Assembly (NCBI RefSeq): GCF_001571085.1
Contig: NZ_BCTC01000064.1
Coordinates: forward strand, 1-37,413
DNA from: Azohydromonas lata NBRC 102462
GTDB taxonomy: Bacteria > Pseudomonadota > Gammaproteobacteria > Burkholderiales > Burkholderiaceae_C
Direction: 5' to 3'
DNA: 37,413 nucleotides
A model generated the notes under the pieces. The model made no database searches. It saw only the letters and a list, made by a program, of their open reading frames with translations, and had not been told where the DNA came from. The translations under genes and the position numbers were made by a program. Below, piece by piece: positions 1-12,000 of the stretch (the stretch's first letter is position 1; each line of letters begins with the position of its first letter).

Positions 1-3000
1 TCGGCGGACATCGCCAACTTCGTGACGCTGTCGGGTGACCTCGGCTTTGCCAAGCAAGGCAGCACTTTGGTCGCCGTGGGCTCCAAGGTCAGCGCAGCGT
101 TGACCGCAGGATCGGTCGCTTCACTCTCGCTCAAGGACGCCAACTTTGGTCTGCGCGCTGCCGGAGCCGGCGCCACCGTGTTCGAGCTTTCCGGTGGCAC
201 GCTGGCAGCCAACATCGGCAGCTTGGCTGAGGTCAAAGCCAACTCCGCGCTCGTGCAGTACACGGGTTCGGCCGGCGCCGTTGCAGCAGGCGACAAGCTG
301 TCTGTCGGCAGCCTCAACTACACCTTCGGCCAGACCATCGGGGCCAACACGGCAACCTTTGCCGTCAGCGGCTTCAGTGCCAACGTGGCGAATTTCGTCA
401 CCATCAGCGGTGACGTTGGCATCCGCAAGACCACCCAGAAGGTCACACTCGCCAAGACGGGCGGCGCAGCCACCGGTGAGCAGGTGGACGTGGACGTGCT
501 CAGCCTCGGCGGCCACAACCTCACGGCATTCGCAGGGCTCAATGCCAGCAGCGCCGACCGGCTCGGCCTAGAAATGAGCGGTGTCGATTTCGGCTTGGCC
601 CTGTTGTCCGAGAAGGGCGGCAGCGCACGCAAGTGGACGACGCTGCAAGCGACTGCCGCCAAGGTGGGCTTCGTTGGTCTGGGCAATGACCTGACCATCG
701 CCGCCAGCGGCGTGAACGTGGCGGTCAACCAAGCCGACGGTGCAGCCACCACCGTTGTCGATTACGCCACCGGCGCCACGTCGCTGAACGTGATCACGGG
801 CGCGGCTTCCTCCATGAAGCTGAGCCTGGAGGGGACCAAGGGCGAATTGCTGCAGGCCAGCGGCACGCTGACCGTGGACGTCTTCGGCTTCGTGCATGTC
901 AGCGGCAACCTGGCGGTCAGCAAGAGCGACCAGACCGTGACGCTGGCCAAGAAGGCGGGTGCCACCAGCGCCGAGCAGGTGCAGGTCAGCGCACTGACCA
1001 TTGGCGGCTCCAACCTGGACGTGTTCGCAGGCGTCAACGGCGGTACGAACGACGCCGTGGGCCTCAAGCTGGAGCACATCGATTTCGGCTTGGCACTGCT
1101 CAGCGCCAAGAGCGACGCCAGCCGCAAATGGACCGCCCTGAGCGCCAGCGCCTCCAGCGTGGGATTCGTCGGCCTGTCCGACCTGGTGCCCACGGTCCGC
1201 AACATCAGCGTTGAGGTCAACCAGGCCAGTCGCGCAGGCGACCAGGTGGTCGACTTCGCAGCCAAGAACTTCTCGATTGCCACCGGCAGCGGCAGCTCGA
1301 CCGTGCTCAAGATCGCCGGCTCTGCCGGCGAGCTGGTGCGCGCCGAAGGCGACGTCACGCTCAAATTCTTCGACTTTGCCTACGTCAGCGGACGCATAGG
1401 CTTTGAGAAGTACACCCCGGCCAACCCGCTGACGGTCAAGACTTCGACCGGCGTCAGCACGGCGGTGAACGCAGGCTCGGTGCTGGCCATCACGGGCGCC
1501 AACATCACGGCCTTCGTCGGCTATGCCGACGGCGGCTTCGACACCACGAAGACGCTGGATCAACAAGCTTCCAATCTCTACGGCTTTGGCGTCAGCGGCG
1601 GCAGCTTCGGCGTCGTTGTGGCCCGCGCCGGGGGACAGTCCTATACCGCCGTCAAGGCCAACCTTGCCAAGGCCGCCATCTACGGCTTCGATCCCAGCGT
1701 CTTCGAGCTGTCCGCTCAAGACCTGAGCCTGGAGATCAACTCTGCCGCCGCCAACGGCAGCACGGTGGACTTCAAGACGTCCTTCAACGGCGGCCTCACG
1801 CTGGGCTCCACGGGTGCCGTGACGCTGGACTTCGCCGGTGGCCGACGCATGGGCGTCTATGCCCAGCGCGCCACGCTGGCGATCTCGAAGTTCATGTACT
1901 TCAGCGGCTCCATCGGCTTCGAGAAGTTCGACGATGCGGGCACCGCGCTCAAGGCGGGTGCCACGCTGCCGACGGCGGTCGTGGGCGCCAAGGGCTTCTC
2001 CATCGGCGGCAGCAACATCACGGCCTTCGTCGGTTACGCGGAAAACGGCATCGATCCCACGAAGACGCTGGAGCAGCAAAAGAGCGGGCTCTACGGTTTC
2101 GGCGTCGACGGCCTGTCCTTCGGACTGCTCAACCTCAAGGACAGCAGCGGCACGAGCTACCGCGCGCTCAAGGCGCACGCCGACAACATGGCCGTGTACG
2201 GCTTCGACTCCGCTGACTTCCAGTTGTCGGTGTCGGACCTGAACCTGGAATACAACAGCGCCAGCGTTGCCGGCCGTGAGCTGAATTTCACCGCCAGCGG
2301 CGGCGGTGCCAAGCAACTGGCCACCGGTGGCCAGCCTGTGACCCTGGACTTCAAGGGCAACCGCCTGGGCGTGTTCGCCGGCAAGGCCACGCTGCAGATT
2401 TCCAGCTTCTTCTACATCCAGGGCGCCATCGGCTTCCAGCAGGGCGATTTCGGCACCCTCAACGCCGGCGGCGTGCCGGTGCCCAATGCCAAGGGCTTCG
2501 CCATCGGCGGCTCCAACATCGATGTCTTCGTCGGCTACGCCAGCGAAGGTTTCGACCGCACCAAGAAATTCTCCGCCCAGGCCAGCTCGCTCTATGGCTT
2601 CGGTGCCGAAGGCATCGACTTTGGCGTGCTGCAGGTCAAGAGCTCCACCGGCATGAGCTACACGGCCGCCAAGGGCCATGCCGACCTCGTCAAGATCTAC
2701 GGCTTCGATCCCAAGGACTTCGATCTCTCGGTTGCGGGCATCGATTTCAAGCTCAACCTCGCCAAGACCGGCCCGGCGCTGAACCTGAAGACGAGCTTCG
2801 CCTCGACCGGCGGCTTCCAGGTCAACACCGGCGCCGGGAACGTCCTGCTGGACATGACCGGCCAGACCATCGGCGCCAGCTTGAACCGCGCGACGCTGAA
2901 GATCTCCGATTTCGTCTATGTGTCGGGCTCGTTTGCCTTCGAGCAGAACGGCAGCTCCACGCTGCTGAGCGCCAAGACTGTTGCTGGGCTCAACGTGCCC

Positions 3001-6000
3001 GTGGTGGCCAAGGGGTTCACCGTCGGCGCGGCGCATGTGCAGGCCTTCATCGGCACGGGTGGCCCGTACCGGACGGACTCCAACGGCGACGGCCGCATCA
3101 CCACGGCCGACGCCGTGGCCCACCCGGACGCCGTCGGCCTCGTGGTGGACGACTTCACCTTCGGCCTGGCACTGTTCCAGGACCGGGTGATGAACACCAA
3201 GTTCATCTCCCTCAAGGCCAGCGCGAACCAGGTAGGCTTCATCGGGTTTGGCGACGTCATCCAGTTCAGCCTGAAGGACGTGCAGGTCGCCATCAACACC
3301 AGCACCAACCCTGCCTTCGTGCTCGACTACACCCATGATGCGTTGGGCAAGTCGGTCAGCGGCATGAGCATCGCCACCGGCGATCCTGCCTCGCCGGTGC
3401 TGTTGAACTTCAACAATGCGGTCATCGAAGCCAGCGTGGGCTTGGCCACGGCCAAGATCGCCGGCTTCCTGTCGCTGGAAGGCGGCTTCGCCTTCCAGAA
3501 ACGCACGCTGGACAGCGTGGGCTTCCACGGCCTGGGCATGAACTTCACCACGGCCGCCGATGCGCTGGTCGTGGCCGGCAAGGGCGTGCAGGCCTTCGCG
3601 GGCTTCAACGGCCCGTATCGCACGGACAGCAACCACGACGGCAAGATCGACGCCGCCGACGGCGTCAACGACAAGTCCATCGGCCTGGCCGTGGACAGCC
3701 TCGACTTCGCGCTGGCGATGGTCCAGCCCACGCTGGGCGGCGGCATCAATTTCCCGCTCCACTTCTTCGGTCTGAGCGCCAAGGCCAACAAGGTCGGCCT
3801 GGTGGGTACGGACCCGTACCTGACGCTTGACGCGCAGGACGTGAAGTTCCAGTTCAACGGCGCGGTGACCGGTGCGGGGCTGCCCTTGCCCTCGGTGTAC
3901 GCGGACTTCTCCACCATCAATGGCGGCAAGGGGCTGGACATCGCCATCGGCAGCGACCCGAAGGCGCTGAACCTCAGCTTCAACTCCAACTTCATGCGCG
4001 TGGGCATGACGGCGAGGCTGGGCATCTTCGACTTGCTGTCCTTCCGTACCAGCTTCGACTTCAAGTTCGAGCTGCCGCCGCTGGACCTGGGCGTGGGCTT
4101 CAGCCTGGCAGGCATCAACCTGCCGGGCTTCAAGATGCCCGACCTGCCGGCATTCGACGCCAACATGCTGCTGCCGAGCATCAGCCTGGCGGGCCTGGCC
4201 AACATGGCTGCCGATGCCATGCCCAATGCGCCGGAGTGGATTCGCAATGGCCTGAGCACGCTCAAGGACATCGACATCCGCATCGGCCTGGCCGGCGTGA
4301 CGGGCTCGATCACGCTGCCCGACCTGAAGTTCGATATCGGCAACTTCGTCCACTTCCGCGGCGACTTCAAGCTGTCGCTGGGCCAGACTTTCGTGGCCGA
4401 CATGGCCACGGGTGTGGACCCGATGCTGGGTGCGGGCGTCAAGGCCGCCATCGATGCGGTGTCCGGTGCCGTCCTGCCCGGCGGCATGAAGGCCACTGAC
4501 ATCCTGAACACGCTCTTCAAGATAGAGCCGGACTTCTCCGTGATCCACGGTGTGACGTTCAAGGGCATCAGCTTCGGTGCCAGCAACGTCAACCTGTTCG
4601 TCGGCCTGGGCAACCCCGACTTCAGCAAGCCGCTGTCGCAGCAAAGCAGCCTCGTGGGCTTTGGTCTGCAGCACCTTGACGTGGCCGTGGGCTACTTCAA
4701 GGCCGATCTGCCGGCCTGGTTGGCTGCTCAGAACGTGCTCTCCGTCAGCGCGCATGCCGACGAGTTGGGCGTCTACGGGCTGGGCGACATCCTGAAGATC
4801 CAGGGTCGCAACATCAGCGTCGATGTCAACCTCGGTGGAGACACGGCGCTCAAGCTGCCGGGCGCCACCCGGCCGCTGGTCAGCGCGCGTCCGATCTACT
4901 CCAGCGTCAAGAACAGCGACGGCAGCAAGGGCCTGAAGATCCAGACCGGCGGCACGCCGGTAACGCTCGACCTCAGCGGCAACCCCGTCATCGGCCTCGA
5001 TATCGGCCTGGCCGAGATCGAGGTGGCCAAGTTCCTGTACCTGCGTGGCTCGCTGGCCTTCCGCCTGGGCGAGGTCTTCAACGTTGCCGTCGACGCCGGT
5101 GGCCTGGCGCCCATGCTCAACCAGATCGGTTCTGCAGCCGGCGTCGTGCTCAACCCGCTGCCGCTGCAAGTCACGACGCTGACGCTGGGCGGCGCCAACC
5201 TCACCGGCTTCGCGGGCATCAATGGCCCGTACCGCTATGGCGACGACCTCACCGGTCCCAATGGCGTGCCCGATGGCATCCCGGACAAGGTGAACAAGGG
5301 TGCCATCGGCGTCGAGGTGACCAACGTCGACTTCGGCGTGGCCATCATGACGCCCACGCTGGCCGACATGATTCCGGGCCTGTCGCAGTACGCGCCCAAG
5401 TTCATCTCGGCCAAGGCCAGCATGGAGTCGGCCTCCGTCGTCGGCATCCCCGACGACATCATGAAGGTGGTGGCCAAGGATGTTGAGGTCAACATCAACA
5501 CCTTCGTCGTTCCCGACCCCAACATGGGGCCGGAGGTTTCCACGGCCGTGGCCGCCATCAACGCCGGGCTGCAGCTCTTCGGCCCGCCGTCGATCAACTA
5601 CAAGCTCAGCCCGTCGTTCAAGGACTACACCGAGGACACCAACGGCAATGGCAAGCTCGACACCGGCGAGGACAAGAACGGCAACGGCTACCTGGACCCG
5701 GGCGAGGACACCAACGGCAACGGCACGCTCGACCTGAGCGAGGACCGCAACGCCAACGGCAAGCTCGACAAGGCCGGCTTCATGCTGCCGGCCGGTGGCA
5801 ACAACGGCGTCTTCCTGGACTTCGATCAGGAGATCATCCAGGTCCAGATCGGCTACGCGCAGGTCAACCTGGGCGGCTTCCTGCAGCTCTCGGGGTCCAT
5901 GGCCCTGACCAAGAAGGGCTCCGAGCACGTCACGCTCAACAATGGCCAGGACACCATCGTCACGTCGCTGGCCATCGGCATCAAGGACGCCAACGGCTTC

Positions 6001-9000
6001 ATCGGCGTTCCCGTCGGCGGCAAGGGCTACTTCTACGACAGCAACGGCGACGGGCGCATCGACACCAAGGACGCCGTCAACGACAAGGCCGTGGGCCTGG
6101 TGGTGCGCAACTTCAACCTGGGCCTGGTCGCGGCCAAGGAACTGGTCATCGACACCACCGGCATCGCCGTGGGCGTGTACGTCGCCGGCCGTGCGACGCT
6201 GGACATGGTGGGCCTCAACGGCGTGCCCGGCGCGACCCTCAAGGCCGAAAACCTCGCCATCGAGATCAACACCGGTGCACGGCTGAAGCTGGAGCTGGGC
6301 AAGTTCACCAAGGACGAGAAGACCGGCGCCGTCTCCTACGACCTGGCGCCCAACGTCCAGTTCGGCCTGACGACCATCGACTTCTCCAAGAGCACCTGGA
6401 AGGACTCCAAGGACGTCGTGCACCAGGGCTACGGCATCCCCACGGGCAACAAGGACGCGCCCATCGTCTTGACGTACAACGAGCAGTTCCTGCGCCTGTA
6501 TGGCCAGGCCGAGGTCAACCTCTTCGGCCTGACCAAGATGCATGGCGTGCTGGACTTCCGCCTCAGCGAGAGCGAGGGCCTCACCGCCTTTGCCGACGTG
6601 GAAGTGCAGATCGGACCGGACGGCTTCAACCTGAAGCGCGCCGCCAAGGGCCTGCTGGTCATCAACAGCGGCGGCGTGGCAGCGCGCCTGGACCTCAGCG
6701 GCAACCTCAGTCTGGGCCCCGTGGTGCAGCTTGATGCACAACTGCGCCTGCAGCTCAACACCTTCGGCCACGACGTGGTCTACACGGTGCCTGAGAGCTT
6801 CCGCCACCTCACCGGCTACGACACCTTCACCATCAGCGCCTACCCGCCCGGCAAGGATGCGAGCTGGACGGGCATGTACGCTGCCGTCGTGGGCAACGGC
6901 GACCTCAGCCTCATGGCCGGCGCGCTCAAGCTCAAGGGCGACTTCTCCGTCATCGCCGCACAGGTCGGCACCAAGGTCACGCTGGAGCTGGGTGCCACGG
7001 CACAGCTGAACCTGCCCGTGCTCAAGCCCCTGGGCGTCACCGGCACGCTGGGCTTCGTGCTCGACACCAACGCTTCCGGTGCCAACGAAACGGGCCTGTA
7101 CGGCGCGCTGGAAGTCGGCGGCGCCAACGCCGACTCCACCATCATCGACGGCGGCAGCGTCTTCAGCGTCAAGGGCCGCTTCCTGCTGCAGATCAACACC
7201 ACCAGCAGCACGCAGCGCGTGCGCGGGCGCGATCCGGTCACGGGCACGTTCTACGACAGCACCGGCAAGGCCTCGATGGTTGACGTGGCGGCCCGTTCGC
7301 TGCGCGTCTCGGGCAAGGCCAGTATCGACGTGGGCCCCATCGAGCTTCGTGGCGCGGTGGACCTGCTCATCGACAGCAAGGGCGTGCAGGCGGCGATGGA
7401 CGTCACGCTCGACCTGGGCGCCTTCGGCGAAATCGGCGTGGCCGGCGCGGCCGCGTTCGGCATGGACGCCAGCAACAAGCCGTTCTTCGCCATGTTCGTG
7501 AAGACCAAGGTGGAGATGGGCGTTTCGGTGCTCAACATCAAGGCCGACGCGACGCTGCAGATCAACACCAGCTCCCACGCCTACACCACGCTGCCCGACA
7601 GCGGCGGCCGCACGCACACCATCGCGGGCAACACCTACTTCGACCTGGCGCTCGACGGCAAGATCAAGCTGCTGGCCTTCGACATCCAGTTCGCCGGCCG
7701 CATGAGCGTCGTCGACAGCGTCTTCAAGCTGGAGTTCAACGGCTCGCTGGACTTTTTCCACGCCCTCACCGTGGACGTCGGCGGCTTCGTCAGCTCCGAT
7801 GGCCAGTTCGAGATCCGCGGCAAGTCCGAGCTCAACATCTACCTCGGCCCGCTGCACCTCAACGCCGGCATGAGCATGCTGCTCAGCAGCCGTCCGCGCT
7901 TTGCCGCCTCCGTCTGGGGTTCGCTGGATTTCGAGGTGGACCTCGGCCTGTTCTCCATCGACTTCACCCTTGCCGGCTTCCGCGGCGATATCGACATCAC
8001 GCCGGCCAGTGCCTACCTGGCCGCCTCGGCCACGGTGATGGGCGTCACCGTGTCGGGCAGCTACATGTGGACGCTGGGCGCGCCGCCGGACATCAGCGAC
8101 CTGTCCAGCGACGGCACCTTGTCGCTGCACATGGGTGACCAGTCGGGCCGCTATGGCAGCGGCAAGCTCTACGACGACATCGTTGCGGAGTCCTACAGCG
8201 TCGACACCAGCGACGACGGCAGCAGGATCTACGTGCGCTCGCTGGGCCAGACCCGCGAGTACGACGCCTCCAAGGTCAAGCGCATCGTGGGGCGTGGCGG
8301 CAAGGGCAACGACTCCATCTACGTCGGCACCGGCGTCAAGGCGGCGCTGGACTTCGACGGCGGATCGGGCAACGACAGCTTCGTGGTCCTCTCCGGCGCC
8401 GCAGGCAGCAACATCCGCGGCGGCGTGGGCAACGACGAGTTCCTCGGCGGCGCCTCCAGCGGCATCAACTTCTGGGGTGGCGACGGCAACGACAAGTTCG
8501 TCGGCGGCGAAGGTGCCGAGAACATCGACATGGGCGCCGGCGAGAACGTCATCTCCAGCGGTGGCGGTGCCGACAACATCCGTGTCAACGGCACCCTGGA
8601 CACGGTTGACGCAGGGGCCGGCGATGACGTGATCACCGTCACCACCGCCGGCGTGCTCAAGCTCGTGGGCGGCGCAGGCAACGACCGCGTGGTGGTGGAC
8701 AAGTTCACCTCCACCGCGCCCATCCAGCTCAACAACCGCCAGCTCGTGGTGATCACGGGCCAGGGCATCACCCGCACCGTCAACTTCGACGACAGCCTTG
8801 AGCGCGTCGAGCTCCAGGACTCGGCCTCCACCACCGCGCTGCGCACCGGCAGCAACGCAAGCTGGAACCGCACCGACCTGATTCTCACGGCCAGCGGCTT
8901 GCTGGACGTGACCCAGGCCCAGCTGGTGGCACCCAATGCGCTGTTCAGCGTCGAGGCTTCCGGCATCAAGGGCACGCTCAATACGCAACTGGCGAGCCTC

Positions 9001-12000
9001 ACCGTGGTCAACAAGGCCACGGCCGGCGCCGGCTTTGGCGACATCGTCGTGCGCGAGGCCGACAGCCTGTCCGTCGTCGCCAGCGGACGCGTCAACGGCG
9101 GCCTCTACACCGCCAACGGCAAGATCGACGTCGAGCTGGCCGGCCGCGAAGCGCTGTTCAGCCTGGACGGCGGCATCATCAGCACCGCCCGCAGCGGCGG
9201 GGCGATCAGCCTCGTTGCCGACGACATCGACTTCGTTGCGGGCAACGACCGCGTGCTCGGTACCGGTACGCTGGCCATTCGCGCCAAGGCACAAGGCCAG
9301 AATTACCGCATCGGCGGCGCGGCCGACTCGCTGTACGGCGTGGACAACTCGCTGGCCGGCAAGTCGGGCTACCTGGACCTGGGCATGCGCGACCTTTCCG
9401 CGCTGGCCGACGGCTTCAGCAGCATCACCATCGGCCATCGCGCCGCCGGCGTGGTCATGCGCGTGGGCGATGCCATCGACGGCCGCGTGGGCCTGTACGA
9501 CTTCTCGGCCCAGCTCGACGACGTGGCGGTGCTCCAGGCCGACCGCATCGAGGTCGTGGGCGACGTGCGCTCCAGCCAGAGCCTGTCGCTCAACGCACGC
9601 CTGCTCAAGGTCGAGGCGCAAAACAGCCGCGCTCCCGTCGTGACGCTCGGCGTGGGCGTGCTCGCCGGCGAGGTGCACGTGGCCGTGGACGAGCAGATGC
9701 TGGTGCAGGGCAGCGTGCGCGGCCGCTCGCTGGTGGACATCAACATCAGCGGCAGCACCGGCCGTGGCGGCTTCGTCACCTACGGCAGCGACGTCAACAG
9801 CCTGACCACCGACAAGGGCAGCTCCATCCTGACGCTGGACGCCAACAGCGTCCTCAAGATCGCCACCTCCGCTTCCATCTACAACGCCGGTGGCCTCTTT
9901 GCCGGCGTGAACGGCGGTGCCAACGCGCGCGTCGACGTGAGCGCCGGTACCGGGCTGGTATTGCTCGAAGGCGCCTCGGTCGAGACGCGCAATGCGGGTG
10001 GCGTCATCAACCTCAAGGGCGGGAAGTACATCCACGTCCTCTCCGGCAGCAGCGTGGTCTCCGGCGCGGCATTCGGTGCCGACAAGAAGCCCTACCTCAC
10101 CGGTGCCGGCTCCGTCCTGGAACTCCACACCCAGGGCGAGCTGCGTCTGGCCGGCGCGCTCACCGCCGCCGGCGCGATGACGCTGGACTCCGGCGTGGTG
10201 CAGGACGATTTCGCCCAGTACTTCGACACCCTGCCGGGCAAGACCTACCAGGCCGACGGCAAGCCGGTCCAGCTCAGCGGGGCGGGCGACATCGCCGCCA
10301 CGGTGGCTGACCTGCAGAAGGGGCGCGTCAGCGCCGCGCTCAAGGCGCTCATCAGCAGCGGCAAGCTCGTGCTGGGCAGCAATGCCACGGCCGTGTCGCT
10401 GGAGGAATACACGGCGTTCGCGAACCTGCCGGACAACGTCAAGCAGCAGATCGCCAACGCCAACGGCTACACCGTGTATGCCAACGGCGGCTTCTACAAC
10501 GCCGCCACCGGCCAGTTCGTCGGCGGGCTCAGCAGCGGCTCGATGGTGGACGCCTCGCAGGTCGCGAGCTACCAGCGCTTTGACGGCACGGTCTACTACA
10601 ACCCCAACGCGGCCGCCGGCCGCCAGGTGCTCACGGGCTTCGTGCAGGGCGTCTCGGCCGACTACAACAACGCCCAGATCGACTGGGCGGGCGCGGGCGT
10701 TCCCGCGCCCGCAGCCAACGCGAGCTTCGCGCAGCTCAGCGTCAGCCAGCGCCTGGTGGTGGCCAATGCCCTGGGCTACCGTTACGACTACGCGATGATT
10801 CCGGTGGATGCCTGGGCCAGCATCCCGCTGGACTACGCCGACATCTCCCGCGCCGACTGGATCGCCGCGTCCACGCTCAACTTCACGGTGGCCATCGCCG
10901 ACGCCGACTGGACGCTGCAAGTCGGCGGCCAGACCGTCAAGGTCGACAAGCCCTTGTCCGGCACGCCGTACGCCGAGCTCACGGCGCAGCAGCAGGCCGT
11001 GGTCGATGCCCACGTGCAGTTCGTCCCGGTCCAGACCGAGCGCCTGACCTTTGGCGGCAGCTATGCCGTGGGCAACGTGGTGTCCTTGAGCATCAACGGC
11101 CGCAGCGTCAGCTACAAGGTCACGCAGGCCGATATCGGCCTGAGCGACAGCATCACCCGCAGCAACGTCGCCAAGGGCCTGGCCGAGGCCATCACCGCGC
11201 AGCAGAAGACCGATCCGGCCGGTGTCAAGGCCGGCGTCAGCACGTCGGCCTCCATCTCCACGGTGCGCCTGACCGGCAGCACCGTGCCCAATGTGGCCGC
11301 GGGCGACGGCACCCGTTTGGTGGTGTCGGACATCGACGGCGGCAAATCGGTGATGGTGCGGGGCAGCTTCAACGTCGGCGACTCGCTGACGCTGACGGTC
11401 AACGGCAGCGCCGTGAGCTACACGGTGCAGTCCGGCGATGTGGGCAGCACCGACGACCAGACCCGCGCCAACGTTGCCAAGTCCCTGGCCGCGGCCGTGC
11501 GCGCCAAGGCCGGCAGCGGCCTGCAGGTGGTGGCGCAGACGGTGGACCCGGTGACGCAGCTGCGTGTGCAGGGCCTCACCGACGCCACGCGCTTCACGCT
11601 CGCCACCAGCGACGCTCATCTCCAGCTCGAACACAACCCGTTCGACGACCTCAGCGCGGATCAGCAGGCGCTCATCGCCTCGCGCGTGCGGCCTGCACAG
11701 GAGACGCTGTTCAAGGACCTCACGGCCGCACAGAAGACCGCGGTCGTCAACGCCATCGCCGCGGCCGAGGCCGCCGGCACCGCCACGCAGTTCTACAACT
11801 ACAGCGCCAAGCCTGGCCTCAAGCTGGTCGGCAGCTTCACCCAGGGTGTCGTCACCGACTACCTCAATGCCGATGTGGCCTGGGGCAGCGCCGGTGCGCC
11901 GGCGGCGGGTACGGGCTTTTCCGCGCTCACGCAGGCACAGAAGGACGTGGTGGCCCATGCCCTGGGCTACGACCGCTACGACGGCACCCATTACTTCAAC

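Larger units (their letters stand above)
1..6000 (+). repeat. N-terminal array of 160-190-residue beta repeats (F-x-Y-x-S-G type)
   Basis: A strand of the form I-S-x-F-x-Y-x-S-G followed by a GF-E/Q-K-like strand recurs through this part. The marker Phe codon lies near 19, 394, 889, 1375, 1891, 2407, 2911, 3466, 4345, 5032 and 5878. Spacing is about 160-185 codons in the regular part and longer after 3466, where Ca-loop inserts and a Pro-rich stretch are added. Between the marker strands are recurring phrases such as VDFGLALL, VGFVGL, ISVEVNQA and VTLDF. The pattern suggests repeated beta domains of an extracellular stalk. I do not recognise a named family. The first copy is cut by the window edge, so more copies probably lie upstream. 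Confidence 0.8.
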
